This document shows, piece after piece, positions 1 to 9,238 of a stretch of DNA of 64,000 nt (its first letter is position 1; each line of letters opens with the position of its first letter). Made by a program: the position numbers and the translations under genes. This stretch comes from Actinomycetota bacterium (GTDB lineage Bacteria > Actinomycetota > Acidimicrobiia > Acidimicrobiales > Iamiaceae), in the NCBI GenBank assembly GCA_019639075.1, contig JAHBSO010000001.1, positions 248,001 to 312,000 on the forward strand, written 5' to 3'. The notes below the pieces were generated by a model. The model was not told where the DNA came from, searched no databases, and saw nothing but the letters and a program-made list of their open reading frames with translations.

Positions 1-1
1 C

Positions 2-322
2 ATCGGGTCCGACATCGCCAAGGAGGGCGTCGAGGAGTCGGCGTACCTCGACACCCCCGTGCGACCCCTCCTGTCGCTGGTCGACGCGGCGGCCGAGCTC
101 GACGAGCGCCTCGCCCGCATCACCTGCCCGGTGCTGGTGGTCAACAGCCCCGAGGACCACGTCGTCCCGCCGGAGAACTCCGACGTCCTCGCCGCCCGCG
201 TCGCCGGACCGGTCGAACGGCTCTCGGCGTCGCGCAGCTACCACGTGGCGACGATCGACCACGACAAGGAGTTGATCGAGGAGGCCGTGGTCGCGTTCGC
301 CCTGAAGGTGACCGCGGGCTGA
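2..322 (+). CDS. alpha/beta hydrolase, C-terminal part (5' end outside window)
   Basis: The window opens inside this gene. The frame runs from base 2 to a TGA at 320-322 and encodes 106 C-terminal residues. The tail fits a small alpha/beta hydrolase of the carboxylesterase or monoacylglycerol-lipase type. A beta-strand is followed by NSPEDHVVPP, whose Asp fits the triad acid, and about 50 residues later SYHVATIDHD supplies a candidate catalytic His. The nucleophile elbow lies upstream of the window, so the substrate cannot be judged. The gene ends 20 bp before gatC and a TAGCAT promoter hexamer lies in that gap, so it is probably not co-transcribed with gatCAB. Confidence 0.75.
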   Translation: MGSDIAKEGVEESAYLDTPVRPLLSLVDAAAELDERLARITCPVLVVNSPEDHVVPPENSDVLAARVAGPVERLSASRSYHVATIDHDKELIEEAVVAFALKVTAG

Positions 323-327
323 GGTCG

Positions 328-333
328 TAGCAT
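328..333 (+). promoter_or_regulatory. -10-like TAGCAT upstream of gatC
   Basis: TAGCAT ends nine bases before the gatC ATG, so transcription from it would start within a few bases of the start codon. It fits the TAnnnT pattern seen before many starts in this window. No clear -35 element is visible. Confidence 0.45.
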
Positions 334-342
334 CGGACGCCT

Positions 343-645
343 ATGTCCGCTCGCATCACCCGTGACGACGTGGCCCACGTGGCCGCCCTCGCCCGCCTCC
401 GCCTCGACGAGGAGCACCTCGACCTGTTCACCGGGCAGCTCGCGGCGATCCTCGAGCACGCCGAGGACGTCGAGGCGCTCGACCTGTCCGACGTGCCGCC
501 GACCTCGCACCCGTTCCCGCTCGTGAACGTGGCCCGCCCCGACGTCGCCGGCCCCACGCTGTCCAACGACGACGCGCTCGCCGCCGCGCCCTCGGCGCAG
601 GACGGCCGGTTCCGCGTGCCCACCATCCTCGGGGAGGCGCCGTGA
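343..645 (+). CDS. gatC: Asp/Glu-tRNA amidotransferase subunit C
   Basis: GatC is the small chaperone-like subunit that wraps around GatA and bridges it to GatB in the cytosolic GatCAB complex, which converts Glu-tRNA(Gln) (and often Asp-tRNA(Asn)) to the amide. The 100-residue length is typical. The N-terminus [20 protein letters not shown] is the family signature, and the C-terminal half contains the [19 protein letters not shown] segment that threads along GatA. It is first in a gatC-gatA-gatB operon and overlaps gatA by 4 nt. The ATG is supported by the upstream TAGCAT hexamer; no strong Shine-Dalgarno sequence is seen, so the mRNA may be leaderless. Confidence 0.96.
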   Translation: MSARITRDDVAHVAALARLRLDEEHLDLFTGQLAAILEHAEDVEALDLSDVPPTSHPFPLVNVARPDVAGPTLSNDDALAAAPSAQDGRFRVPTILGEAP

Positions 646-2105
646 GCGCCGGGGGCGCCCGCGCCCTCGACCTGGCCCGCGACATCGCGGCGGGGGAGCG
701 CTCCGCCGTCGCCGTCGCGCAGGCCCACCTCGACCGCATCGCCGAGCACGACGGGCTCGTGCACGCCTTCAACGTGGTGACCGCCGACGCGGCGCTCGCC
801 CGGGCCGCGGAGGTCGACCGGGCGGTCGCGGCGGGGGAGCCGGTCGGACCGCTGGCCGGCGTGCCGATCGCGGTGAAGGACAACCTCGCCACCCGCGGGG
901 TCGAGACCACCTGCTCGTCGAAGATCCTCCAGGGGTGGGTGCCGCCGTACGACGCCACCGTCGTTCAGCGCATCGCCGCCGCCGGGGCGGTGGTGGTCGG
1001 CAAGACGAACCTCGACGAGTTCGCCATGGGGTCGAGCACCGAGAACTCCGCCTTCGGGCCCACCCGCAACCCGGTGCGCACCGATCGGGTCCCCGGCGGC
1101 TCGTCGGGCGGCTCGGCCGCCGCGGTGGCCGCCGACTTCGCGCCGATCGCGCTCGGGTCCGACACCGGTGGGTCGATCCGCCAGCCGGCCAGCTTCTGCG
1201 GCGTGGTCGGCGTCAAGCCCACCTATGGGCTGGTCAGCCGGTACGGGCTCGTCGCGTTCGCGTCGTCGCTCGACCAGGTCGGGCCGTTCGCCAACAGCGT
1301 CGCCGACGCGGCCCTGCTGCTCGACGCCATCGCCGGGCCCGACCCCGCCGACGCCACGTCGATCCCGCAGGCCGCCGAGGCGGTGCTGCCCCGGCTCGAC
1401 GAGGGCGTCGCCGGCCTGCGGGTCGGCATCGTGTCGGAGCTGCTGGGCGAGGGCATCGCCCCCGACGTCGCCGCCCGGGTCCGCGAGGCGGCCGAGGCCC
1501 TCGCCGCCGCCGGCGCCGAGGTGGTCGAGGTCTCGGTCCCGGCCGTCACCTACGGGCTCTCGGCGTACTACCTGATCGCCCCGGCCGAGGCGTCGAGCAA
1601 CCTGGCCCGCTTCGACGGCGTGCGGTACGGCCTCCGGGTCGACGCCCCGACCACCAACGAGATGATGGTCGCCACCCGCACCGCCGGCTTCGGCGACGAG
1701 GTGCAGCGCCGGATCATGCTCGGCACCTATGCGCTCTCGGCCGGCTACTACGACGCGTTCTACGGCAAGGCCCAGAAGGTCCGCACGCTGATCGGCCGGG
1801 ACTTCGCCGCCGCCTACGAGCAGGCCGACGTGCTGCTGTCGCCCACGGCGCCGACCACCGCCTTCGAGCTGGGCGCCATCGCCGACCCGCTCACGATGTA
1901 CCTCAACGACATCTGCACGATCCCCACCAACCTGGCCGGCCACGCCGCCATGTCGGTGCCGTTCGGCACCGGCGACGACGGCCTCCCGGTGGGCGTGCAG
2001 GTGCTCGCCCCGGCCCTCGGCGAGGTGCCGATGTTCCGGGCCGCCGCGGTGGTCGAGGCCGCCGCGCCGGCCCCCGCCGCCTTCGAGATCGCAGGGAGCA
2101 AGTGA
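642..2105 (+). CDS. gatA: Asp/Glu-tRNA amidotransferase subunit A
   Basis: GatA is the amidase-signature glutaminase of GatCAB. It releases ammonia from glutamine and passes it through a tunnel to GatB. The 487 residues carry the whole catalytic triad: Lys79 in [10 protein letters not shown], Ser154 in the [10 protein letters not shown] loop and Ser178 in [10 protein letters not shown], the same numbering as the well-studied staphylococcal enzyme. The GTG start at 642 overlaps the gatC stop (GTGA), and the TGA overlaps the gatB ATG by one base, so all three subunits are translationally coupled. Confidence 0.98.
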   Translation: MSAGGARALDLARDIAAGERSAVAVAQAHLDRIAEHDGLVHAFNVVTADAALARAAEVDRAVAAGEPVGPLAGVPIAVKDNLATRGVETTCSSKILQGWVPPYDATVVQRIAAAGAVVVGKTNLDEFAMGSSTENSAFGPTRNPVRTDRVPGGSSGGSAAAVAADFAPIALGSDTGGSIRQPASFCGVVGVKPTYGLVSRYGLVAFASSLDQVGPFANSVADAALLLDAIAGPDPADATSIPQAAEAVLPRLDEGVAGLRVGIVSELLGEGIAPDVAARVREAAEALAAAGAEVVEVSVPAVTYGLSAYYLIAPAEASSNLARFDGVRYGLRVDAPTTNEMMVATRTAGFGDEVQRRIMLGTYALSAGYYDAFYGKAQKVRTLIGRDFAAAYEQADVLLSPTAPTTAFELGAIADPLTMYLNDICTIPTNLAGHAAMSVPFGTGDDGLPVGVQVLAPALGEVPMFRAAAVVEAAAPAPAAFEIAGSK

Positions 2106-3628
2106 TGTCCGAGCCCCGCGTCCCCACCGATTCCCTCGGCAACCCCATCACCGTCCCCGACAGCCACGACGTGCTGGTCGTCGAGGCCGCCGACGGCTCC
2201 CGCTGGGAGCTGGTCTGCGGCCTGGAGGTCCACGCCGAGCTGCACACGGTGACGAAGATGTTCTCCGCCGCGCCGAACAGCTTCGGCGACGAGCCCAACA
2301 CCAACGTCGACCCGGTCACCCTCGGGCTCCCCGGCACGCTGCCGGTGGTCAACGAGGCCGCCGTGGAGCTGGCGATCCGGTTCGGCTGCGCGGTCGGCGC
2401 CGAGATCCGCCGGTCGGTGTTCAGCCGGAAGAACTACTTCTACCCGGACATGCCGAAGAACTTCCAGATCTCCCAGTACGACCTCCCGATCGTGGTCGGG
2501 GGCGAGCTGGAGCTCACCGGCGGGCACGTCGTCGGCATCGAGCGCGCCCACCTGGAGGAGGACACCGGCAAGTCGACCCACGTCGGCGGCGACGGCCGCA
2601 TCGCCGGTGCCGAGTACTCCCTCGTCGACTACAACCGGGCCGGCGTCCCGCTCCTGGAGATCGTGTCGCGGCCCCACGTCCGCTCGGCCGAGCAGGCCCG
2701 CCAGTACGTCGCCGAGCTGCGGGCGATCCTCGTGGCGTGCGGGGTGTCGGACGGGAAGATGGAGGAGGGGTCGCTGCGGGTCGACGCCAACATCTCGGTC
2801 CGTCCCGAGGGGAGCGACGAGCTCCGCACCCGCTGCGAGATCAAGAACGTGAACTCGCTCCGGTCGCTCGTGCGGGCGATCGAGTTCGAGGCGTCCCGCC
2901 AGGCCGACCTGCACGCCGCGGGCGAGCCGGTGGTCCAGTCCACCCGGGGCTGGGACGAGGCCAGCGGCACCACCGTGCTCATGCGGACGAAGGAGGACGC
3001 GGACGACTACCGCTACTTCCCCGAGCCCGACCTCGTCCCGGTCGACCCCGACCCGGCCCGGGTCGCCGAGATCGCCGCGTCGCTCCCGCTGCTGCCGTCG
3101 GCCCGGCGGCACCGGCTGGCCGAGCGCACCGGCGCGGCGGTGACCGACGAGTCCGTGGTGGCCGTCGTCGACCGGGCCCAGGACGACCAGGCGGTCGCGG
3201 CCATGGACGCCGGGGGCGATCCCGCTCGCGTGCTCGTGCACGTCACCCAGAACCTGGCCGGCGAGGGCGGGGCCGACCTCCCGCCCGGGCGACTGGCCGA
3301 GCTGGTGGCCCTGGAGACCGCCGGGGAGCTCACCGCCACCCAGGCCAAGCAGGTGCTGACCGAGCTGGTCGCCGATCCTTCCCGCACCGCGGCCGAGGTC
3401 GCGAAGGAGAAGGGCTTCGAGGCCATGGACAGCGGGGCGCTGGAGTCAGTGGTCGACGGGATCATCGCCGACCATCCCGACGAGTGGTCGTCGTTCTGCG
3501 GCGGCGACGACAAGGCCCGCAAGAAGCTGAGCGGCTTCTTCACCGGCAAGGTCATGCAGGCCACCAAGGGCCAGGCCGACGGCCGCCAGGTCGCCCAGAT
3601 CCTCGCCCGGCGCGCCGCCGACGCCTGA
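2105..3628 (+). CDS. gatB: Asp/Glu-tRNA amidotransferase subunit B
   Basis: GatB binds mischarged tRNA, phosphorylates the glutamyl side chain with ATP and amidates it. The protein has 507 residues. The cradle domain contains CGLEVHAEL (residues 38-46), SRKNYFYPDMPKNFQISQYD and DYNRAGVPLLEIVSRP, and a YqeY-like tail binds tRNA. About 35 residues precede the usual family N-terminus and contain a short PITVPDSHDV extension. The ATG shares its A with the gatA TGA. With tRNA-Gln(UUG) encoded later in the window, it fits the indirect pathway to Gln-tRNA. A glutaminyl-tRNA synthetase is not seen here, but its absence from the genome cannot be judged. Confidence 0.97.
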   Translation: MSEPRVPTDSLGNPITVPDSHDVLVVEAADGSRWELVCGLEVHAELHTVTKMFSAAPNSFGDEPNTNVDPVTLGLPGTLPVVNEAAVELAIRFGCAVGAEIRRSVFSRKNYFYPDMPKNFQISQYDLPIVVGGELELTGGHVVGIERAHLEEDTGKSTHVGGDGRIAGAEYSLVDYNRAGVPLLEIVSRPHVRSAEQARQYVAELRAILVACGVSDGKMEEGSLRVDANISVRPEGSDELRTRCEIKNVNSLRSLVRAIEFEASRQADLHAAGEPVVQSTRGWDEASGTTVLMRTKEDADDYRYFPEPDLVPVDPDPARVAEIAASLPLLPSARRHRLAERTGAAVTDESVVAVVDRAQDDQAVAAMDAGGDPARVLVHVTQNLAGEGGADLPPGRLAELVALETAGELTATQAKQVLTELVADPSRTAAEVAKEKGFEAMDSGALESVVDGIIADHPDEWSSFCGGDDKARKKLSGFFTGKVMQATKGQADGRQVAQILARRAADA

Positions 3629-3672
3629 CCGGGTCGGGCCCGACCGAATGGGTCGGTGGGGAGGGGCGCCGG

Positions 3673-3678
3673 TAGCGT
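3673..3678 (+). promoter_or_regulatory. -10-like TAGCGT upstream of ccmA
   Basis: TAGCGT ends 11 bases before the chosen ccmA ATG and is the only promoter-like element in the 61-bp gap after gatB. It probably starts transcription of the whole ccm operon. No convincing -35 element was found. Confidence 0.45.
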
Positions 3679-3689
3679 TGGGTGGTCCC

Positions 3690-4394
3690 ATGGAGCACGT
3701 CGTCCGCTTCCGGGGCGCCATCTGCCTCCTCGGCCGCTTTCCCGCCCTGGCCGGCGTCGACCTCGACGTCTCGGCCGGTGAGATCGTCCTCCTGCAGGGG
3801 CCGAACGGCGCCGGCAAGACCACCGTGCTGCGCGCCTGTGCAGGCCTCGTCCCGGTCGTCGACGGCGAGGCCGAGGTGCTCGGCGTCGACCTGCGACACG
3901 ACCACCGCGCCGTGCGGGGCATGGTCGGGCTCCTCGGCCACGCCAGCGGCCTCTACGAGGACCTGACCGTCGCCGACAACGTGCGGTTCTGGGCCCGGGC
4001 CGCCCGGGCCCGGCGGGCCGACGCCGACGCCGCCATGGCCCGGCTCGGGCTCGACGGACGCCTGGCCGACGTGCCGGTCGCCCGCCTCTCCGCCGGTCAG
4101 CGCCGCCGCACCTCCCTCGCCGTGCTCGTGGCCCGGCGTCCCCGCCTGTGGCTCCTCGACGAACCGCACGCCGCGCTCGACCGCGACGGCCGCGACCTGG
4201 TCGACGGGCTCATGCGCGACGCGGTGGCCGCCGGGGCCACCGTGCTGTTCGCGTCGCACGAGCTCGACCGCGCCATCGACGTCGCCCACCGCACGGTGGT
4301 GCTGGCCGGCGGCACCTCGCAGGACACCGCCGACCGGCGCGACGAAGACCCGCTCGCCGCGCCGGTGCCCGACGGGGAGGTGCCCGTTGCCTGA
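3690..4394 (+). CDS. ccmA: haem exporter / cytochrome c maturation ABC ATPase
   Basis: CcmA is the ATPase of the CcmABCD complex, which releases haem-loaded CcmE from CcmC outside the membrane in System I cytochrome c maturation. The 234 residues show Walker A GPNGAGKTT, signature LSAGQRRR and Walker B LWLLDEP, followed by the H-loop FASHE. The ATG at 3690 is preferred over an in-frame start 42 nt upstream because it follows a TAGCGT hexamer and places the usual short N-terminus before the first strand. It overlaps ccmB by 8 nt. It leads an uninterrupted nine- or ten-gene operon. Confidence 0.93.
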   Translation: MEHVVRFRGAICLLGRFPALAGVDLDVSAGEIVLLQGPNGAGKTTVLRACAGLVPVVDGEAEVLGVDLRHDHRAVRGMVGLLGHASGLYEDLTVADNVRFWARAARARRADADAAMARLGLDGRLADVPVARLSAGQRRRTSLAVLVARRPRLWLLDEPHAALDRDGRDLVDGLMRDAVAAGATVLFASHELDRAIDVAHRTVVLAGGTSQDTADRRDEDPLAAPVPDGEVPVA

Positions 4395-5085
4395 GCAGTC
4401 GTCCGGCGTCGCCGTCGCGTTCGCGGATGCCCGTCTGGTGGCCGCCAAGGACCTGCGGGTCGAGTGGCGCAGCCGGGTCGTGCTCAGCCAGCTCGTGCCG
4501 TTCGCGATCCTCGTCCTCGTGCTCTTCGGGTTCGCGCTCGACCCCGACCGCACCGTGCTCGAACGGGCCACCCCGGGCCTGTTCTGGCTGGCCGTGCTGT
4601 TCTCGACCGTGCTGGCCCTCCAGCGGGCGTTCTCGGTCGAGTCGGCCGACGGGGTCACCGACGCCCTCCGCCTCTCCGGCCTCGACCCGGCCGGGATCTT
4701 CCTGGGCAAGGCGGCGGGCATCGCCGTGCAGCTCCTGCTGCTGCAGGTCGTGCTGCTCGCCGGGGTCTCGCTGTTCTACGGGGCCACGCCGCACGGCCCC
4801 GTCCTCATGGTCTCGACCTGCCTGGCCGCCACCGTCGGCCTGGCGTCGGTCGGCAGCATCTACGGCGTGCTGTCCGCCGGCCTGCGGGTGCGGGACTCGC
4901 TGCTGCCCCTGCTCCTGCTCCCGATCCTGGCCCCCGTGCTCATCGCCGCCACCCAGGCCTTCACCGCCGCCTACGAGCGGACCTCCGGTGAGGGCTGGCG
5001 CTGGTTCGCGCTTCTGGGGGTTTTCGCATGCCTTTACCTGGCGATCGGCATCTTCGCCTTCGATCAGCTCCTGGAGGAATCGTGA
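4387..5085 (+). CDS. ccmB: haem exporter membrane subunit CcmB
   Basis: CcmB is the integral membrane partner of CcmA in the CcmABCD haem-handling complex. The 232-residue protein has about six hydrophobic helices, starts with AAKDLRVEWRSR like other CcmB N-termini, and ends with GIFAFDQLLEES. Length matches the family (about 220). The start is a TTG overlapping the end of ccmA by 8 nt; no better start lies nearby. The stop overlaps the ccmC start by 4 nt (GTGA). Confidence 0.92.
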   Translation: MPEQSSGVAVAFADARLVAAKDLRVEWRSRVVLSQLVPFAILVLVLFGFALDPDRTVLERATPGLFWLAVLFSTVLALQRAFSVESADGVTDALRLSGLDPAGIFLGKAAGIAVQLLLLQVVLLAGVSLFYGATPHGPVLMVSTCLAATVGLASVGSIYGVLSAGLRVRDSLLPLLLLPILAPVLIAATQAFTAAYERTSGEGWRWFALLGVFACLYLAIGIFAFDQLLEES

Positions 5086-5933
5086 CCCCCGAACCCGTCG
5101 ACCCCTCCGGGGGCCGCCAGACCGGCAACGGAGCCGGTCTGTTCCGCTCGCACCCGGAGGGGACCGGGTCCCGTGGGAGCCGCATCCTCGGCACGATCGT
5201 GCTGATCGCCACCGCCGCGTTCCTGTTCGTGGCCCTGGTGGCGTCGCCGGCCGACACCGAGTCGGAGAACGCCATGGGCGACATGGTGCGGATCATGTAC
5301 GTGCACGTGCCGGCCGCGGTCGCCTGCTACCTGGCGTTCTTCGTCACCGCCGTGGGCAGCATCGGCTACCTGTGGAAGCGCACCGAGGGTTGGGACCTCC
5401 TGGCCGCGGCGTCGGCCGAGGTGGGCGTGGTGTTCACGGCGCTCACGCTCGTCACCGGGTCGATCTGGGGCCACATCGCCTGGGGCACCTGGTGGGAGTG
5501 GGACGCCCGTCTGACCAGCACGCTGGTGATGTTCCTCGTGTACATCGGCTACCTGGCCCTGCGCTCGGCGATCGTCGATCCGGTCGTGCGGGCGAAGCGC
5601 TCGGCCATCGTCGGCGTGGTGGCGTTCGTCAACGTGCCGATCGTGCACTACTCGGTCGAGTGGTGGCGCAGCCTCCACCAGGGCCCGACCATCAGCCGGT
5701 TCGACCCGACGATCGACGGGCTCAAGCTGTTCGCCCTGTTGTTCGGGATGGTGCTCGGGATCCTCGTGTTCCTGTGGCTGCTGATGCACCGGTTCCGCAT
5801 GCAGTACGCGGCGGCCCGGTTGGAGGCGCGCGGGCTCGACCTGGCCCTCGCCGAGCGGCGGGCCGAGGGTGCCCCGGTGTCCGGGTTCACCGGTTCGACC
5901 GACGCGACGACCGAGAAGGAGGCCGTCCGATGA
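5082..5933 (+). CDS. ccmC: cytochrome c maturation haem lyase CcmC
   Basis: CcmC attaches haem to the CcmE chaperone. The 283-residue protein has about six membrane helices and the tryptophan-rich WWD-type segment HIAWGTWWEWDARLTST in an external loop, with conserved histidines on both sides (VHVPAAV and IVHYSVEWWRSLHQ). GTG at 5082 is preferred because GGAGG lies at 5072-5076 and gives a GTGA overlap with ccmB. An ATG at 5028 would lie inside ccmB. The N-terminus carries about 30 extra hydrophilic residues compared with proteobacterial CcmC. Confidence 0.93.
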   Translation: MTPEPVDPSGGRQTGNGAGLFRSHPEGTGSRGSRILGTIVLIATAAFLFVALVASPADTESENAMGDMVRIMYVHVPAAVACYLAFFVTAVGSIGYLWKRTEGWDLLAAASAEVGVVFTALTLVTGSIWGHIAWGTWWEWDARLTSTLVMFLVYIGYLALRSAIVDPVVRAKRSAIVGVVAFVNVPIVHYSVEWWRSLHQGPTISRFDPTIDGLKLFALLFGMVLGILVFLWLLMHRFRMQYAAARLEARGLDLALAERRAEGAPVSGFTGSTDATTEKEAVR

Positions 5934-6085
5934 GCGCCCAGGTGCTGGCCGCGAGCGAGTGGACCTACGTCTGGTGGTCCTACGGGGTGGTGATCGGCGT
6001 GCTGGTCGCGTTCGCGGCGTGGACCATCGCCCGGGGCCGCCGGGTCGGGCGCCAGCTCCCGCCGGAGGACCGTCGATGGCTGTGA
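5930..6085 (+). CDS. ccmD: small membrane protein, CcmD
   Basis: This 51-residue single-helix protein (SEWTYVWWSYGVVIGVLVAF, then basic RGRRVGR) lies between ccmC and ccmE, exactly where ccmD is found in System I operons. CcmD helps release holo-CcmE from the CcmABC complex. Size, topology (short outside N-terminus, one helix, basic cytoplasmic tail) and overlaps on both sides (ATGA with ccmC, 10 nt with ccmE) support the call. CcmD sequences diverge strongly, so the assignment rests mainly on position and topology. Confidence 0.85.
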   Translation: MSAQVLAASEWTYVWWSYGVVIGVLVAFAAWTIARGRRVGRQLPPEDRRWL

Positions 6086-6651
6086 CCCCCGGCGCCCCCG
6101 GCGCCCCCGGAGCCGACGCCCGGGACCTGCCCGACGACCGTGACCTCGACGAGGGCGGCCTCGAGCTCACCCCCCGCGACCGCGAGGCGGTCGCCCGTCG
6201 GGGCGGGGCCCGCCGTTGGATCGCCATCGGGGTGCTCGTCGCCCTCGTCGGCGCCATCGGCTTCGTCGTGGTGCAGGCCCGCGGCGCCACGGTCTTCTAC
6301 AAGAACGCCGACGAGGCCGTGGCCCAGAAGGAGTCGCTGGGCACGAAGCGCTTCCGGCTCCAGGGCGTCGTCGTCGGCGAGCCGGTCAGGGCCGAGGGGA
6401 ACGAGCCCACGCGGTTCACCGTCGCGTACAACGGCGTCTCGGTCGACGTCGTGCACACCGGCAGCGAGCCGGCGCTGTTCAAGGCCGGGCTGCCGGTCGT
6501 GGTCGAGGGCCGGTGGAACGACGCCGGCACCGAGTTCGACAGCACCCGCCTGCTCGTCCGGCACACCGAGAACTACGAGGCCAAGGACGACGGCCACTAC
6601 GAGGAAGAGCACCCGGACCGCACGACCGTGCCGGAGGACGACGTCTCGTGA
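6076..6651 (+). CDS. ccmE: haem chaperone CcmE
   Basis: CcmE binds haem covalently outside the membrane and carries it from CcmC to CcmF. The protein has 191 residues. A 45-residue hydrophilic N-terminal extension precedes one membrane anchor (about 48-67) and the OB-fold domain. The haem-binding site is LLVRHTENY, with His163 for covalent haem attachment and Tyr167 as the axial ligand, so this is the His-type CcmE rather than the Cys variant. An acidic, His-containing tail follows. ATG 6076 lies inside the end of ccmD. The TGA overlaps the ccmF GTG. Confidence 0.94.
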   Translation: MAVTPGAPGAPGADARDLPDDRDLDEGGLELTPRDREAVARRGGARRWIAIGVLVALVGAIGFVVVQARGATVFYKNADEAVAQKESLGTKRFRLQGVVVGEPVRAEGNEPTRFTVAYNGVSVDVVHTGSEPALFKAGLPVVVEGRWNDAGTEFDSTRLLVRHTENYEAKDDGHYEEEHPDRTTVPEDDVS

Positions 6652-8651
6652 ACGCCGCGCTCGGCACCGGCGGGGTCATCATCGGCCTCACCGGTGCGAT
6701 CGGCGGGATCATCACCGTCCTCATGGGGATCGGGAGCAAGCGGCCGCACCTGATGGCCATGGCCCGCACGTACGCGTTCATGATCCTCGGCGGCGGCGTC
6801 CTGGCGTTCGCCGCCATGGAGCGGGCGCTGATCACCCGTGACTTCAGCCTCGAGTACGTCGCCACCCACGGGTCGAGCGCCACCCCGGCGCTCTACAACT
6901 TCGCCACGCTGTGGGGTGCGCTCGAGGGGTCGATCCTGCTGTGGTCGCTCGTCCTCGGCCTGTTCACGGTGGCGGTCGCGCTGAAGTTCCGCGACCGCCT
7001 CGACGACCCGCTCGTCGCCTGGGCCATGGTCGTGATGTTCGTGGTCTGCCTGTTCTTCTTCGTCCTCATGGCGTGGCCGGCCGACCCGTTCAAGGTGCTC
7101 TCGGTCGTCCCCAGCGACGGCCCCGGACCGAACCCCCTGCTCCAGAACCACCCCCTGATGGCCTTCCACCCGCCGATGCTCTACCTCGGCTACGTCGGGT
7201 TCACCGTGCCGTTCGCGTTCGCCATCGCTGCGCTCATCACCGGGCGCCTCGGCGAGGGCTGGTTGGTCGAGACCCGCCGCTGGACCCTCTTCGCCTGGAC
7301 GTTCCTCACCATCGGCATCATCCTCGGCGCCTGGTGGTCCCACGAGGTGCTGGGTTGGGGTGGCTACTGGGGCTGGGACCCGGTCGAGAACGCGTCGCTG
7401 CTGCCGTGGATCACCGGCACCGCCTACATCCACTCGGTCATGGTCCAGGAGCGCCGGGGGATGCTGCGGGTCTGGAACCTGTCGCTGCTGTGCGCCACGT
7501 TCGCCCTCACCATCCTCGGCACCTTCCTGACCCGTTCCGGCGTGCTCGACTCGGTGCACGCGTTCTCCGATTCGAGCATCGGCTGGCTCCTCCTCAGCTT
7601 CTTCGGGGTCATCGTGGCCGTCACCGTCGTGCTCGTCGGGTGGCGGGGCGACCGCCTCCGGGCCCCGGCCCGCATCGACTCGCCGGCCTCGCGCGAGGGC
7701 GCGTTCCTCCTGAACAACATCGTGTTCGCGGCGTTCGCGTTCGTGATCCTGCTCGGCACGGTGTTCCCGCTGATCTCCGAGGCCCTCGCGGACGACCGGG
7801 TCACCGTCGGCGTGCCCTACTTCGAGCGGATGTCGATGCCGATCGGCATGGTGCTGCTGTTCCTCATGGCGGTGGCGCCGGTGCTGCCGTGGCGGAAGGC
7901 GTCCATGGAGACGCTGGCCACCCGGCTCATCTGGCCCGGGTGGGTCGGCGCCGGCGCGCTGGCGTTCGCGATCCTCACCGGGGCCCGGGGCTTCGCGCCG
8001 CTGCTGGCGTTCTTCCTCGCCGGGTTCGCGGCCGGCGCCGCGCTGCGCCAGCTCGTGCTGGCCACCCGGCGCCAGGGGTGGCGGGGCCTCGTCGGCCGGA
8101 CCAACGGCGGCATGATCGTGCACCTCGGCGTGCTGATGATCGCGGTCGCGCTGGCCGCGTCGGGCGCTTACCAGATCGAGCGCGACGCCCGGATGTGCGT
8201 CGAGGCCGAGACCGGCTGCCCGTCGACGATCACCGTGCAGGGCCACGAGATCACCTACGTCGGGTCGAGCGAGAACGTCACGGCCCAGAAGACCGAGATC
8301 GGGGCGACGTTCCTCGTCGACGGCAAGGAGTACACACCGGCGCTCCAGCTCTTCCCCAACGGCTCGCAGACCATCGGCAAGCCCACCGTGAAGAACACGC
8401 TGTCGTCGTCGGTGATGCTGTCGGTCACCGACCCGCCGGGTGACGGAACGGTCGCGGTCAAGGTCATCGTGCAGCCGCTCATCGTGTGGCTGTGGATCGG
8501 TGGCGCCGTGATGGCGATCGGGTCGCTGATGGCCGCGTTCCCCGGGCGCCGACGTCGGCCGATCGACCCGGTCTCGGCCCCGATCCCCGCCGCCGGACCC
8601 GTCCGACGACCCGACGAGGACCAGCGTGAGCCGGTGGGGGCGTCCACGTGA
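6648..8651 (+). CDS. ccmF: cytochrome c-haem lyase subunit CcmF
   Basis: CcmF takes haem from CcmE and, with CcmH/CcmI, attaches it to apocytochrome c. The 667-residue polytopic protein (about 14-15 helices) contains the WWD motif WGGYWGWDPVENASLLPW and nearby TFLTRSGVLDSVHAF, both diagnostic of CcmF. A large external loop (IERDARMCVEAETGCPSTIT) contains a Cys pair. The length matches the family (about 650). It is coupled by 4-nt overlaps to ccmE (GTGA) and ccmG. Confidence 0.96.
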   Translation: MNAALGTGGVIIGLTGAIGGIITVLMGIGSKRPHLMAMARTYAFMILGGGVLAFAAMERALITRDFSLEYVATHGSSATPALYNFATLWGALEGSILLWSLVLGLFTVAVALKFRDRLDDPLVAWAMVVMFVVCLFFFVLMAWPADPFKVLSVVPSDGPGPNPLLQNHPLMAFHPPMLYLGYVGFTVPFAFAIAALITGRLGEGWLVETRRWTLFAWTFLTIGIILGAWWSHEVLGWGGYWGWDPVENASLLPWITGTAYIHSVMVQERRGMLRVWNLSLLCATFALTILGTFLTRSGVLDSVHAFSDSSIGWLLLSFFGVIVAVTVVLVGWRGDRLRAPARIDSPASREGAFLLNNIVFAAFAFVILLGTVFPLISEALADDRVTVGVPYFERMSMPIGMVLLFLMAVAPVLPWRKASMETLATRLIWPGWVGAGALAFAILTGARGFAPLLAFFLAGFAAGAALRQLVLATRRQGWRGLVGRTNGGMIVHLGVLMIAVALAASGAYQIERDARMCVEAETGCPSTITVQGHEITYVGSSENVTAQKTEIGATFLVDGKEYTPALQLFPNGSQTIGKPTVKNTLSSSVMLSVTDPPGDGTVAVKVIVQPLIVWLWIGGAVMAIGSLMAAFPGRRRRPIDPVSAPIPAAGPVRRPDEDQREPVGAST

Positions 8652-9238
8652 GCGACACCGAGACCCGGAAGCGCTCCGCGCCCCGCCCCACGCTGATCGC
8701 CGCCGTGGTGGTGGGCTGCGTCGTCGCGCTGCTCGTGGTGCTGCTCGCCACGCGGGACAACGCGGCCGACAGCGCGTCGACCGCGTCGCTCGAAGGGAAG
8801 CGGGCCCCGGCGATCGGCGGCGACCTGGTCCTCGGCGAGCCGTTCGACCTCGGGGCAAGCGATCGTTGGGTGGTCGTGAACTTCTTCGCCACCTGGTGCA
8901 CGCCGTGCCGCGTCGAGCACCCCGAGCTGAAGGCGTTCGCCGACGAGCACGAGAAGCTCGGTGACGCCCGGGTCGTCAGCGTCGTCTACGACGAGGACCC
9001 CGACCTCGTGAAGAAGTTCTTCGAGGAGAACGGCGGCGACTGGTCGGTGTTCGACTCCGATCAGGGCCGCACCGCCTTCGAGTGGGGGGTGACGGGGGTG
9101 CCCGAGTCGTACCTCGTGTCGGGCTCCGGCATCGTCGTCGAGAAGATCGTGGGTGGGGTGACCAAGGCCGAGCTCGACGCGATGATCGCGGCCTACTCGG
9201 GTGCCGCGGTGGACGCGGGCGCGGGGAGTGGGCCGTGA
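8648..9238 (+). CDS. ccmG: thiol-disulfide oxidoreductase CcmG/DsbE
   Basis: This membrane-anchored thioredoxin keeps the CXXCH cysteines of apocytochrome c reduced for haem ligation. Residues 15-34 form the N-terminal anchor. The active site is ATWCTPC with Cys84 and Cys87, and GVTGVPESYL has the cis-Pro of TlpA/DsbE proteins. The acidic insert after the active site is less clear than in proteobacterial CcmG. It overlaps ccmF and ccmH by 4 nt each, so its role is fixed by context. Confidence 0.93.
   Translation: MSDTETRKRSAPRPTLIAAVVVGCVVALLVVLLATRDNAADSASTASLEGKRAPAIGGDLVLGEPFDLGASDRWVVVNFFATWCTPCRVEHPELKAFADEHEKLGDARVVSVVYDEDPDLVKKFFEENGGDWSVFDSDQGRTAFEWGVTGVPESYLVSGSGIVVEKIVGGVTKAELDAMIAAYSGAAVDAGAGSGP

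Noticed and set aside
141..1943. 600-codon minus-strand open frame opposite gatC/gatA
   Set aside because: Antisense shadow caused by high third-position GC: Arg/Gly/Val-rich, no motifs, and it overlaps the well-supported gatCA genes.
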